A stretch of DNA of 64,000 nucleotides from UBA7803 sp036381275. Lineage in GTDB: Bacteria; Pseudomonadota; Gammaproteobacteria; Pseudomonadales; Azotimanducaceae. Where the stretch lies: contig DASVDC010000143.1 of assembly GCA_036381275.1 (NCBI GenBank), positions 62,001 to 126,000 of the forward strand, in the 5' to 3' direction. The translations under genes and the position numbers were made by a program. The notes under the pieces were generated by a model. It ran no database searches. It worked only from the letters and a program-made list of their open reading frames with translations, and was not told where the DNA came from. Shown one piece after another: positions 24,903 through 33,060 of this stretch. Each line of letters opens with the position of its first letter. Within the stretch, counting starts at the first letter, position 1.

Positions 24903-25648
24903 GGTCGCACGCCCCGATGGATGGCGGCGATGCCGCCGAGCAGGTTGTGGTACTCGACGTCGACGAAGCCGGCGTCCTCGATCATCAGCTTGAGCGCCTT
25001 CTGCGGCGGGTGCAGGCGGATCGACTCCACCAGATACTTGTAGCTGGCGGCGTCGCGGGCGACGAGCTGACCGAGCGCCGGCCACAGCGACTGGTACACC
25101 GAATACGCGGATTCCAGCACCGGGTTCTCGGGCTTCGAGAACTCGAGCACCAGCAGCACGCCGGACGGAGCGAGCACCCGGCGGGACTCGCGCAGCGCCG
25201 CGTCCTTGTCGGTGAAGTTGCGCAGCCCGAAGCCGATCGCGACGCAATCGAAGCTGCCGTCGGCGAACGGCAGCCGCTCCGCGCTCGCGCGGCAGAGCGC
25301 GACCTGCGCGCGGCCCTCGTCGAGCAGCCGGTCGCGGCCGACGGCCATCATCGCGGCATTGATGTCGGCCAGCACCACGCGCCCGGTCTCGCCCACCGCG
25401 TCGGCGAAGAGCCTCGCGAGATCGCCGGTGCCGCCGGCCAGGTCGAGCACGCGCATGCCCGGGCGCACGCCGGACATCTCCACGGTCATCCGCTTGAACA
25501 GCCGGTGGGTGCCGAGCGACATCAGATCGTTCATCACGTCGTAGCGGTGCGCGACCCGCTCGAACACGCCGCTGACCAGCCGGGTCTTCTCCGCCGGAGT
25601 CACCGTGCGGTAGCCGAAATCCACCGGCCGCTCCTGTGCCACCACCAC
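24899..25648 (-). CDS. ubiE: Ubiquinone/menaquinone C-methyltransferase UbiE
   Basis: A SAM-dependent C-methyltransferase of ubiquinone (and, where present, menaquinone) biosynthesis. 249 residues. The start lies in a run of three GTG codons (25648-25640); the first is shown. Family motifs are FGYRTVTPAEKTRLVSGVF, YDVMNDLMSLGTHRLFKR, the SAM-binding VLDLAGGTGDLARLF (about 68-82), IGFGLRNFTDKDAALRE, and the C-terminal HNLLGGIAAIHRG. First gene of ubiE-ubiJ-ubiB. Confidence 0.97.
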   Translation of the reverse strand: MVVAQERPVDFGYRTVTPAEKTRLVSGVFERVAHRYDVMNDLMSLGTHRLFKRMTVEMSGVRPGMRVLDLAGGTGDLARLFADAVGETGRVVLADINAAMMAVGRDRLLDEGRAQVALCRASAERLPFADGSFDCVAIGFGLRNFTDKDAALRESRRVLAPSGVLLVLEFSKPENPVLESAYSVYQSLWPALGQLVARDAASYKYLVESIRLHPPQKALKLMIEDAGFVDVEYHNLLGGIAAIHRGVRP

Positions 25649-25678
25649 CTCGAGAACGCGCTCAATTCCCGGCGCAGT

Positions 25679-26065
25679 TTACGCTCTGGGGTTCCATTGG
25701 CCCACCGGAATCGTGGGCAGGCGCGAGGCGTTGGCGGCCTTCAGCTCGGCGAGGTACTCCTGCCAGTAGCGCTCGCTGTTGGCGCCGAGATCGCGCAGGA
25801 AATCCCAGCCATACAGGCCGGAGTCGTGGCCGTCGTCGAATACCAGGCGCACCGCATAGTTGCCGACCGGCTCGATCCCGGTGATGTTCACGTACTTCTT
25901 GCCGGTCTGCAGGCGGCGTTCGCCGGGCGAGTGTCCGCGCACCTCGGCCGACGGCGAATAGACGCGCAGCAGCTCGGCCGGCAGCTCCAGGGTCACGTCG
26001 TCGAACACGACTTCGAGCATCCGGGATTTGCGCCGATAGGTGATCTTGCGGGGACGGTTGCTCAT
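25679..26065 (-). CDS. DUF971 (GBBH-like N-terminal domain) protein
   Basis: A 128-residue protein consisting of a DUF971/gamma-butyrobetaine-hydroxylase-like N-terminal domain: ITYRRKSRMLEVVFDDVTL at the N-terminus, then LRVYSPSAEVRGH and IEPVGNYAVRLVFDDGHDSGLYGWDFLRDLG. Some members bind zinc or help Fe-S cluster handling, but the typical metal-binding Cys/His set is not evident here. It is co-located between hslU and ubiE on the same strand, a placement common in gammaproteobacteria. Biochemical role unknown. Confidence 0.88.
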   Translation of the reverse strand: MSNRPRKITYRRKSRMLEVVFDDVTLELPAELLRVYSPSAEVRGHSPGERRLQTGKKYVNITGIEPVGNYAVRLVFDDGHDSGLYGWDFLRDLGANSERYWQEYLAELKAANASRLPTIPVGQWNPRA

Positions 26066-26075
26066 CGGAATCTCA

Positions 26076-26128
26076 CGGCCCGTGGCCTGCGGCCCGCGGC
26101 TTACAGCCGTGGCTTGCAGCCCGTGGCC
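26076..26128. repeat. Four imperfect ~14-bp tandem units between DUF971 gene and hslU
   Basis: The spacer is almost wholly composed of variants of GCCCGTGGCCTGCG (also GCCCGCGGCTTACA, GCCGTGGCTTGCA, GCCCGTGGCCTC). The units contain short inverted segments (GGC/GCC), so the transcript could fold. It abuts the hslU stop codon and may also serve as the transcript end. Confidence 0.7.
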
Positions 26129-27466
26129 TCACAGGATGTAGCGTGACAGGTCCTGGTTCCTGACCAGATCGCCGAGCTGCTGGTCGACGTAGGCCGCGTC
26201 GATCGAGAAGCGCTCGCCGCTGTGCTCGGCGGCGCGGAACGACAGGTCCTCGAGCAGCCGTTCCATCAGCGTGTGCAGCCGCCGCGCGCCGATGTTCTCG
26301 GTGCCTTCGTTGACCTGCCAGGCGAGCTCGGCGATGCGCGCGAGCCCGTCGTCGGTGAACTCGATGTCGATGCCTTCCGTGGCCATCAGCGCGCGGTACT
26401 GCTCGGTCAGGCTCGCGTTCGGCTCCACCAGGATCCGGCGGAAATCTTCCGGCGTCAGCGGCGAGAGCTCCACCCGGATCGGCAGCCGGCCCTGCAGCTC
26501 GGGGATCAGATCGGACGGCTTCGCGAGGTGGAACGCGCCGGACGCGATGAACAGGATGTGGTCGGTGCGCACCATGCCGTACTTGGTGGACACGGTGCAG
26601 CCTTCGATCAGCGGCAGCAGATCCCGCTGCACGCCTTCCCGGGAGACGTCGGCGCCGAGGGTTTCGCCGCGCTTGGCGACCTTGTCGATCTCGTCGAGGA
26701 ACACGATGCCGGTCTGCTCCACGGCCTCGATCGCGCGCGCCTTGACTTCGTCCTCGTTGATCAGCTTGGCCGCTTCCTCTTCCTGCACCTTGCGCAGCGC
26801 GTCCCTGATCTTCAGCCGCATGGTCTTCTTGCGGCCCTGGCCGAGGCTGCTGAAGATGCTCTGGAGCTGGTTGGTCATCTCCTCCATGCCGGGCGGCGCC
26901 ATGATCTCGATGCCCATCGGCGGGGCGGACAGCTCGAGCTCCACCTCCTTGTCGTCGAGCTCGCCTTCGCGCAGGCGCTTACGGAAGAGCTGCCGGGTGG
27001 TGCTGTCGGTGCTGCGCTCCTCGGCCGGCTGACCGAAGCCCACCGCTCGGGGCGCCGGCAGCAGCGCATCGAGGATGCGCTCCTCGGCGAGGTCCTCGGC
27101 GCGGTGCCGCACCTGCCCGATCTGCCGCTCGCGCTCCATCTTAACGGCGGCGTCGGCGAGATCGCGGATGATCGATTCCACGTCACGGCCGACGTAGCCG
27201 ACCTCGGTGAACTTGGTGGCTTCCACCTTGATGAACGGCGCGCCGGCGAGCCGCGCGAGGCGCCGGGCGATTTCGGTCTTGCCGACGCCGGTGGGGCCGA
27301 TCATCAGGATGTTCTTCGGCGTGACCTCCTCCGCGAGCTCGGGCGGAAGCTGCATCCGCCGCCAGCGGTTGCGCAGCGCGATCGCAACCGCCCGCTTGGC
27401 CTGCTGCTGCCCGATGATGTGCTTGTCCAGCTCGTGGACGATTTCCCGGGGCGTCATCAACGTCAT
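26129..27466 (-). CDS. hslU: ATP-dependent protease ATPase subunit HslU
   Basis: The unfoldase ring of the HslUV protease, a cytoplasmic heat-shock system. 445 residues from ATG 27466, which overlaps the hslV stop (ATGA); a second ATG lies three codons in. Walker A GPTGVGKTEIARRLA (about 57-71), the family GYVGRDVES pore-loop region (GYVG near 92), Walker B IVFLDEIDK and the sensor-2 NIGARRLHT are intact. The I domain (about 110-240) is charged. The C-terminal DLSRYIL tail, which docks into HslV, is exactly as expected. Confidence 0.98.
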   Translation of the reverse strand: MTLMTPREIVHELDKHIIGQQQAKRAVAIALRNRWRRMQLPPELAEEVTPKNILMIGPTGVGKTEIARRLARLAGAPFIKVEATKFTEVGYVGRDVESIIRDLADAAVKMERERQIGQVRHRAEDLAEERILDALLPAPRAVGFGQPAEERSTDSTTRQLFRKRLREGELDDKEVELELSAPPMGIEIMAPPGMEEMTNQLQSIFSSLGQGRKKTMRLKIRDALRKVQEEEAAKLINEDEVKARAIEAVEQTGIVFLDEIDKVAKRGETLGADVSREGVQRDLLPLIEGCTVSTKYGMVRTDHILFIASGAFHLAKPSDLIPELQGRLPIRVELSPLTPEDFRRILVEPNASLTEQYRALMATEGIDIEFTDDGLARIAELAWQVNEGTENIGARRLHTLMERLLEDLSFRAAEHSGERFSIDAAYVDQQLGDLVRNQDLSRYIL

Positions 27467-28005
27467 GACGTTTCGAGGACCTCGATGGTGCGGTTGTGGT
27501 TGGTGTAGATGCAGATGTCCGCGGCGATCTCGAGCGCGCGCTCGACGATCGCAGGGGCGGGGAGGTCGGTGTTCTCCGCGAGCGCGCGGGCGGCCGCATG
27601 CGCGTAAGGGCCGCCGGAGCCGATCGCGAGGATGCCCGATTCCGGCTCGACCACGTCGCCGTTGCCGCTGATCAGGAGCGCCGCGCTCCTGTCGGCGACG
27701 ATCAGCATCGCCTCGAGGCGCCGGAGCGCCCGGTCCGAGCGCCAGTCCTTCGCGAGCTCCACCGCGGCACGGGTCAGGTTGCCCTGGAACTTGTCGAGGT
27801 TCGCTTCGAAGCGCTCGAACAGCGTGAACGCATCGGCGGTACCGCCGGCGAAGCCGGCGAGCACCTTGCCGTCGTGCAGCCGCCGCACCTTGCGCGCGTT
27901 GCCCTTCATCACGGTCTGGCCGAACGACACCTGGCCGTCGCCGCCCATCGCGACCTGTCCGGGCCGGTGTACGCAGAGGATCGTGGTGGCGTGCAGTTCG
28001 CCCAT
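27463..28005 (-). CDS. hslV: ATP-dependent protease peptidase subunit HslV
   Basis: The proteasome-beta-like peptidase of HslUV. ATG 28005 (MGELHATTILCVHRPG) gives 180 residues. Processing before Thr7 would expose the catalytic N-terminal threonine; the six-residue propeptide is longer than the single Met of E. coli HslV. Other signatures are VAMGGDGQVSFG, GFAGGTADAFTLFERFE and ILAIGSGGPYAHAAARAL. It heads the hslVU pair, and the upstream spacer is filled with repeats. Confidence 0.97.
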   Translation of the reverse strand: MGELHATTILCVHRPGQVAMGGDGQVSFGQTVMKGNARKVRRLHDGKVLAGFAGGTADAFTLFERFEANLDKFQGNLTRAAVELAKDWRSDRALRRLEAMLIVADRSAALLISGNGDVVEPESGILAIGSGGPYAHAAARALAENTDLPAPAIVERALEIAADICIYTNHNRTIEVLETS

Positions 28006-28068
28006 GAAGTTCCTTCCGTGGCCGGAGAACGGCCGGGGAATGGATAGTGGGGACGCGACCGGCGTAAT

Positions 28069-28138
28069 GCAACGATTGCCTGGGAGCAACGATTGCCTGG
28101 GAGCGACGATTGCTGTGCGAGCGGCGATTGCTGTGGGA
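28069..28138. repeat. Four tandem 17-18-bp units upstream of hslV
   Basis: Two identical units GCAACGATTGCCTGGGA (28069-28085 and 28086-28102) are followed by GCGACGATTGCTGTGCGA (28103-28120) and GCGGCGATTGCTGTGGGA (28121-28138). There are no unique spacers between them, so this is not a CRISPR. The last unit merges into the left arm of the REPIN-like element. Confidence 0.85.
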
Positions 28139-28202
28139 GCGGCCTCCGGCCGCGAATGCTTGCTGCGAATTCACCCGATTCGCCGCCGGAGGCCGCTCCC
28201 AC
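28133..28202. repeat. REPIN-like inverted pair of REP sequences
   Basis: GTGGGAGCGGCCTCCGG at 28133-28149 is repeated in perfect inverted orientation at 28186-28202, with a 36-bp spacer that includes CCGCGAATGC. The GTGGGAGCGG head is the one typical of REP elements mobilised by RAYT transposases in Pseudomonas and Xanthomonas relatives. No RAYT gene is in the window. The element lies between hslV and the SPOR gene and could stabilise either transcript. Confidence 0.85.
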
Positions 28203-28212
28203 ATTCGATGCG

Positions 28213-28809
28213 TTACTTCGGCCGCCGGGTCCAGATCGCGGCGATGTTCTTCTCGCGCAACCGGGTCAGCGCGCGTTCGGCTTCCACCTTGCGCTCGAAC
28301 GGCCCCACGGTCACCCGGTACCAGAGGCCGCTGCTCAGCGTGATCGAGCTCGTGGTGGCGGGGAGATCCATCAGCAGCAGCGCGGCGCGCAGCCGCTCGG
28401 CGTCTTCCCGGGATCGGAACGAGGCGGCCTGCAGCAGGATTTCCTCGTCGGCCGCGGCCGCCGGCTCGGGGTCGGTCGCATAGATGTCCGGGTCCGCGGT
28501 GACCCGGCTGTTGCGCAGCAGGTCGTCGAACTCGAAGGTCAGCTCCGGCTCGGGCGCCGCCGCAGCCGGCGCGGTCGGCTCGGCCGGGTTCTCGCCGCCG
28601 AGCAGCTCCGGCAGATAGGCGGCGCCGAGGACCACGGCCGCGCCCATCACGACCCCGGCGGAGAAGCTCGGCGCGTGGAACAGCGTGCGCCGCACCGGCG
28701 AGCTCGGCCGGCCGCGGCCGTTCGCCGCGCGCCGGGGCGGCGGGCGGCGCGCGCTGCGCGCCTGCAGCAAGGTGAGCGTCCGGAGGGCGAGGGCGAGAAG
28801 GTACGGCAT
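28213..28809 (-). CDS. SPOR domain-containing membrane protein
   Basis: A bitopic inner-membrane protein with a periplasmic peptidoglycan-binding SPOR domain. The start is uncertain: ATG 28809 gives 198 residues, while a TTG at 28830 is also in frame; neither has a good ribosome binding site. A basic region (RRPPPRRAANGRGR) precedes the membrane helix (about 48-65; FSAGVVMGAAVVLGAAYL). An acidic/Ala linker and the SPOR domain follow (about 125-195; ILLQAASFRSREDAERLRAAL and YRVTVGPFERKVEAERAL). The FtsN-like architecture and position upstream of hslVU resemble the argS-SPOR-hslVU order of other gammaproteobacteria, though argS is missing here. Confidence 0.85.
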   Translation of the reverse strand: MPYLLALALRTLTLLQARSARRPPPRRAANGRGRPSSPVRRTLFHAPSFSAGVVMGAAVVLGAAYLPELLGGENPAEPTAPAAAAPEPELTFEFDDLLRNSRVTADPDIYATDPEPAAAADEEILLQAASFRSREDAERLRAALLLMDLPATTSSITLSSGLWYRVTVGPFERKVEAERALTRLREKNIAAIWTRRPK

Positions 28810-28839
28810 CGTGCGGCAATGATAGGACAAACGACGCGT

Positions 28840-31029
28840 TCAGAACGTGTCGTACGGGTCGACGTCCAGCGACCAGCGCAGCGCGCGCGCCTTCGGCGGG
28901 TCGTCCACGAGGCCGCGCAGCGCCCGGTGCAGCGCCGGCCGGCGGTCGGCCAGCACCATGAGCTGGAAGCGGTAGCGGTCGGCGACCCGCGCGATCGGCG
29001 CGCTCGCCGGACCGAGCACCTCGAGATCCGCGCGTACGGCCCTCGCGGCGCAGAGCCGCTCGCGCACCGCGCGCAGGAACGCCTGGGCCGGTTCAGCGGC
29101 CGCGGCCTCGGCGCGGATCAGCGCCATCGGGCGGAACGGCGGCAGTCCGGCCGAGCGGCGATGCTCGAGCTCGCGGCGGGCGAAGCCGGCGTACCCGTGC
29201 TCGATCAGCGAGCGCAGCGTGGCATTCTCCGGCTGAAAGGTCTGGATCCAGACCTCGCCGGGCCGCTCCGCGCGCCCGGCGCGGCCGGCCACCTGAATGA
29301 TGAGCTGCGCGGTGCGTTCCGGCGCGCGGAAATCGGGACTGAGGAATCCGGCGTCGGCATTGATCACCGCCACCAGCGTCACGTTCGGGAAGTGGTGTCC
29401 CTTGGCCAGCATCTGCGTGCCCACCAGGATCGCCGGCCGGCCGCTGCGGATCGCCGCGAGCTGCGCTTCGAGACGGCGCTGGCTGCGGGTGGTGTCGCGA
29501 TCGATCCGGTACAGCGGCAGATCCGGGAACAGCGCCTCGAGGCCGGCTTCGGTGCGCTGCGTGCCGAGACCGACGCCGATCAGGCCGGTGCGTGCGCAGC
29601 CGGGGCAGGCGCCCGGCAGGCGCTCACGGGCGCCGCAGTGGTGGCAGAGCAGGGCTTCGGGCCGGCGGTGCAGCGTCATCGGCAGCTCGCAGTGCCGGCA
29701 CTCGGCCCGCCAGCCGCAGCTCGGGCACAGGTAGCTCGGCGCGTAGCCGCGCCGGTTCAGGAACACCAGCGCCTGTCCGCCCGCCTCGAGGTGGCGGCGC
29801 AGAATCTGCGCGAGCGGGTCGCTGATGCCGTCGCGCAGCCGGTGCCCGCGGATGTCCAGCAGGTGGAAGTCCGGCAGCCGCGCGCCGCCCGCGCGCTGCG
29901 ACAGCGTCAGGTGCCGATAACGGCCGCTGCCGGCGTTCAGGAGCGACTCGAGCGACGGCGTCGCGCTGCCGAGCAGCAACGGGATGTCGAGCGCCTTGGC
30001 ACGCTTCACCGCCACGTCCCGGGCCGAATAGCGCAGCCCGTCCTGCTGCTTGAACGAACCGTCGTGCTCCTCGTCGACGACGATCAGGCCGAGATCGCGG
30101 AACGGCGTCAGCACCGCGGAGCGGGTGCCGATCAGGATGCCGATCTCGCCGGCGCGGCAGCGCAGCCAGACGTCGAGGCGCTGGGCGTCGGTCATGTTCG
30201 AGTGCAGCGTCGCCGCGGCGCCGAAGCGGCGCTCGAAGCGGCGCAGGGTCTGCGGCGTGAGCGCGATCTCCGGCACCAGCACCAGCACCTGGCGGCCGTT
30301 CGCGCGCGCCGCTTCGATCAGCCGCAGGTAGATCTCGGTCTTGCCGCTGCCGGTGACGCCGTCGAGCAGCGCGGGGTGGAAGCCGTCGAGGTGCCGGCTC
30401 AGCGTGTCGAACGCCGCCTGCTGCTCCGCGTTCAGGGCGGGACGCGGCCCCGGCGCTCGGGCTTGCCGCGCGGTGCAGGGCGCGGCGGGCGCGCGCACCA
30501 GCACGCCCTTCGCCGCGAGCCCCCGCACCACCGCGTCGCTGAAGCCCGCGGCCGCGAGGTCCTCGGCGCCGGCGGCGCCGCCCCGGCGCAGCAGGTGTTC
30601 CACGAGCGCCTGCTGTTTCGGCGCACGGCGCAGATCCGGGCGGCTTCCGGTGAGCTGCCAGACGAGGGGGCGGCGGACCGTCAGCTCCGCGCCCTTGCGC
30701 GCGGCCGCCGGCAGCGCGGCCGCCAGCGTCTCGCCGAGCGGGTGGTGGTAGTAGTCGGAAAGCCACAGCGCGAGCCGGAACAGCTCCTCGCCGAACACGT
30801 TCTCCCGGTCCAGCACGGCGTGCACCGGTTTCGGTTCCGGGTGCGGGTCGGACGGCGCCATCTCGACGCAGACGGCGGTGAGGAGCTGGCGGCCGAACGG
30901 CACCTTGAGCCGCGCGCCCGCGACCGGCACCGGCAGGTCGGTGCCGACCGCGTAATCGAACAGCTGGTGCAACGGTTTCGGTACCGCGACGCGCACCACG
31001 CGGGCCGGGTCGGTGGCGGGCGCAGTCAA
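28840..31029 (-). CDS. priA: Primosomal replication-restart helicase PriA
   Basis: A superfamily-2 DNA helicase that reloads the replisome at stalled forks. 729 residues; the start at TTG 31029 is the first in frame and suits the family N-terminus (RVAVPKPLHQLFDYAV). Walker A GVTGSGKTEIYLRLIEAA, LIVVDEEHDGSFKQQDGLRY (DEEH box) and motif LGSATPSLES are clear. The zinc-binding region has the expected cysteines in CPSCGWRAECRHCELP and CHHCGARERLPGACPGC. C-terminal helicase motifs (VGTQMLAKGHHFPNVTLVAV; QVAGRAGRAERPG) are intact. It is divergent from rpmE. Confidence 0.97.
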   Translation of the reverse strand: MTAPATDPARVVRVAVPKPLHQLFDYAVGTDLPVPVAGARLKVPFGRQLLTAVCVEMAPSDPHPEPKPVHAVLDRENVFGEELFRLALWLSDYYHHPLGETLAAALPAAARKGAELTVRRPLVWQLTGSRPDLRRAPKQQALVEHLLRRGGAAGAEDLAAAGFSDAVVRGLAAKGVLVRAPAAPCTARQARAPGPRPALNAEQQAAFDTLSRHLDGFHPALLDGVTGSGKTEIYLRLIEAARANGRQVLVLVPEIALTPQTLRRFERRFGAAATLHSNMTDAQRLDVWLRCRAGEIGILIGTRSAVLTPFRDLGLIVVDEEHDGSFKQQDGLRYSARDVAVKRAKALDIPLLLGSATPSLESLLNAGSGRYRHLTLSQRAGGARLPDFHLLDIRGHRLRDGISDPLAQILRRHLEAGGQALVFLNRRGYAPSYLCPSCGWRAECRHCELPMTLHRRPEALLCHHCGARERLPGACPGCARTGLIGVGLGTQRTEAGLEALFPDLPLYRIDRDTTRSQRRLEAQLAAIRSGRPAILVGTQMLAKGHHFPNVTLVAVINADAGFLSPDFRAPERTAQLIIQVAGRAGRAERPGEVWIQTFQPENATLRSLIEHGYAGFARRELEHRRSAGLPPFRPMALIRAEAAAAEPAQAFLRAVRERLCAARAVRADLEVLGPASAPIARVADRYRFQLMVLADRRPALHRALRGLVDDPPKARALRWSLDVDPYDTF

Positions 31030-31135
31030 GCCGGTGTCTCGATCGATGTCACTGGGGCCTTCGGGGTCTCGTCGGGAAAGTCGGCAAGTCCGGCAACTGT
31101 CGGCAAAGCCGCCGAGCCGCGCAACCGACCCTCGC

Positions 31136-31164
31136 TTGCGATGTTACCGGCATCTGACTACACT
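31136..31164 (+). promoter_or_regulatory. Sigma-70-type promoter of rpmE
   Basis: TTGCGA (31136-31141) and TACACT (31159-31164) are separated by an optimal 17 bp. The expected start is near 31171, leaving a ~34-nt leader before the ATG. It lies in the divergent spacer with priA. Confidence 0.6.
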
Positions 31165-31204
31165 GCGCGCCCTTCCATCATTCGACCGGCCGTCCGGGAT
31201 AGCC

Positions 31205-31417
31205 ATGAAACCCGACATCCATCCGGAATACGGCAAATTGAGAGCCGTGTGCAGTTGCGGCAACGTCATCGAGACGCACTCGACCCATACGGGCGAGATG
31301 CATCTGGACGTCTGCAGCGCGTGCCATCCGTTCTACACCGGCAAGCAGAAGATCGTCGACACCGGCGGGCGCGTCGAGCGCTTCCGCCGCCGCTTCGGCA
31401 ACCGCAACCGCGGCTGA
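31205..31417 (+). CDS. rpmE: 50S ribosomal protein L31
   Basis: A 70-residue ribosomal protein of the central protuberance. ATG 31205 (MKPDIHPEYGKLRAVCSCG) is the family start. It is the zinc-binding (C+) form: CSCG near 16-19 and CSACHPFYTGKQK near 36-48 supply the metal ligands. The basic C-terminus (GRVERFRRRFGNRNR) contacts rRNA. It is a single gene with its own promoter and a hairpin after the stop. No zinc-free paralogue or Zur box is seen here. Confidence 0.97.
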   Translation: MKPDIHPEYGKLRAVCSCGNVIETHSTHTGEMHLDVCSACHPFYTGKQKIVDTGGRVERFRRRFGNRNRG

Positions 31418-31433
31418 CGGCTCCCCGGCGCGT

Positions 31434-31454
31434 GCCCGGCGGCGCTCGCCGGGC
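31434..31454 (+). terminator. Hairpin after rpmE
   Basis: A perfect 8-bp stem (GCCCGGCG/CGCCGGGC) with a 5-nt loop starts 16 bp after the rpmE stop. No T-run follows, so it may need Rho or act by stabilising the 3' end. Confidence 0.5.
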
Positions 31455-31560
31455 GCTCCGTTCCCACCGGCTGCGCCGGAACCTCGCGAGTATCTTCGGT
31501 CTAAGGTCCGGGAGCAGTAGTATCCCGTTCGAGGGCCCGTGAGACCGAGAGGATACGTCC

Positions 31561-32991
31561 GTGCAGATTGATCGCACCCAGAGCGGTCGCCGGCGTCGGA
31601 GCTTCAGCGTGCTGGTGCTGCTCGCTGCGCTGATCGCGCTGCCGACCGGTGTGCAGGCGGCCGGCCCCGGCGAGAAGGTCTACCGGGAAATGGTCGAGAA
31701 CGACCAACTCTACCCGGACGAGGAATGGCAGAAGTACGTCCAGGAGGTCGGCGAGCGGCTGCTGGCGGTGACCCCGGACGCCGGCGAGGAATACCACTTC
31801 TACGTGCTGGACAACCCGGCGGTGAACGCGATGGCGCTGCCGGACGGGTACATCTTCGTGAACCGGGGCCTGATCGCGTACCTGCGCTCGGAGGACGAGC
31901 TCGCCGGCGTGATCGGCCACGAGATCGGCCACGTGGTGGGCCACCACGCGCGGCGCAGCAACACGCTCGGCGCGTTCGGCAACGTGCTCGGTTTCATCGG
32001 CGCGATCATGACCGGCACGGGCGCGGTGGCCGACCTCGCGAATACCGCGACCGCGACGCTGCGCTCCGGGTACGGGCGCGAGTTCGAGCTCGAGGCGGAT
32101 TCCTACGGCGCGGAGTTCCTCGCGAAGGCCGGCTACAACCCGCTCGCGATGATCGACGTGCTGCAGGTGCTGAAGGATCACGAGCTGTTCAGCAAGAACG
32201 TGAAGCGCGAGCCGACGGTCTACCACGGCCTGTTCTCGTCCCACCCGCGCAACGACAAGCGCCTGCACGACGCGGTGATGAAGACCCAGAACGCGATGCC
32301 GAGCGAGCTCGCGCCGCCGGTGCGCGACTTCTGGGAGATGATGGACGGGCTCGTGTTCGGCGACGAGGCGGCCACCGGGCTGATCAAGGACCAGACCTAC
32401 TATCACGGCGCGCTGCGCGTGGTGTTCTCGTTCCCGCAGGGCTGGGACGTGATGAACACCTCGGCCGAGGTGCTCGGCCGGCCGCCGCAGGGCGCGACCC
32501 ACGCGTCGATCGCGGTGCAGCGGCTGAACGCGCCGAGCGAGGAGCAGACGCCCGAGGAATTCGTCCGCGAGACGCTGAAGCGTGACGACGTGAAGAGCGG
32601 CGAGAGCCGCGAGATCAACGGCTACCAGGCGTTCGTCGGCGACATCGAGATCGCCGGCGGCGGGGCCAAGGCGCGCAAGATCGCGGTGATCTACAAGGAT
32701 TCGAGCGTCTACCTGTTCAAGGGCGAAGTCGGCGCGCTCGGCGACGTCGAGCAGTTCGAGAAGGACTGGCGCGCGACGCTGGAGTCGTTCCGCGCGATGA
32801 CCGCCGAGGACCTGCGCATCGCGAACAGCCAGCGGATCAAGGTGGTGGTGGCGAAGCCCGAGGACACCTTCGCCGAGCTCGCGAAGCGGGTGTCGATCAA
32901 GTCGTACCCGGAGGAGACGCTGCGGCTGATCAACGGGCTGCAACCGTTCGGCGAGCCGCGCGCGGGCGACTACATCAAGATCATCCAGTAA
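31561..32991 (+). CDS. Exported M48-family zinc metalloprotease
   Basis: A periplasmic metalloprotease of the BepA/Oma1-like M48 family, 476 residues from GTG 31561 (GAGAGGA upstream). The signal peptide covers about 1-33 (VLVLLAALIALPTGVQAAG). The catalytic zinc site is GVIGHEIGHVVGHHARR (about 117-133), with the downstream ligand in EFELEADSYGAEFLAKAGY near 176-194. The C-terminal 220 residues include a domain without zinc ligands and a terminal ~50-residue LysM-like module (IKVVVAKPEDTFAELAKR...LINGLQPFGEP...GDYIKIIQ). This is the domain order of a family that guards outer-membrane protein and LptD assembly. It is convergent with the PBP1A gene. Confidence 0.9.
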   Translation: MQIDRTQSGRRRRSFSVLVLLAALIALPTGVQAAGPGEKVYREMVENDQLYPDEEWQKYVQEVGERLLAVTPDAGEEYHFYVLDNPAVNAMALPDGYIFVNRGLIAYLRSEDELAGVIGHEIGHVVGHHARRSNTLGAFGNVLGFIGAIMTGTGAVADLANTATATLRSGYGREFELEADSYGAEFLAKAGYNPLAMIDVLQVLKDHELFSKNVKREPTVYHGLFSSHPRNDKRLHDAVMKTQNAMPSELAPPVRDFWEMMDGLVFGDEAATGLIKDQTYYHGALRVVFSFPQGWDVMNTSAEVLGRPPQGATHASIAVQRLNAPSEEQTPEEFVRETLKRDDVKSGESREINGYQAFVGDIEIAGGGAKARKIAVIYKDSSVYLFKGEVGALGDVEQFEKDWRATLESFRAMTAEDLRIANSQRIKVVVAKPEDTFAELAKRVSIKSYPEETLRLINGLQPFGEPRAGDYIKIIQ

Positions 32992-33029
32992 CCCCGCACC
33001 TCGCGGGAGCAGGGGCTACCCGCCCAGCT

Positions 33030-33053
33030 CCGGCCGCGGATGGCCGCGGCCGG
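33030..33053. terminator. Bidirectional hairpin between the M48 and PBP1A genes
   Basis: A perfect 10-bp stem (CCGGCCGCGG/CCGCGGCCGG) with a 4-nt loop lies in the 69-bp convergent spacer. No flanking T-run is seen on either strand. It may mark a shared 3' boundary. Confidence 0.45.
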
Positions 33054-33060
33054 GCGAACC

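Noticed and set aside
28069..28138. Possible CRISPR array upstream of hslV
   Set aside because: Units are directly adjacent, with no unique spacers, and there are no cas genes; it is a simple tandem repeat joined to a REP.
28093..31542. A 1149-codon open frame on the plus strand opposite priA
   Set aside because: Antisense to priA and the SPOR gene and running through rpmE and the REPIN; the composition is dominated by Arg, Ala and Gln with no motif.
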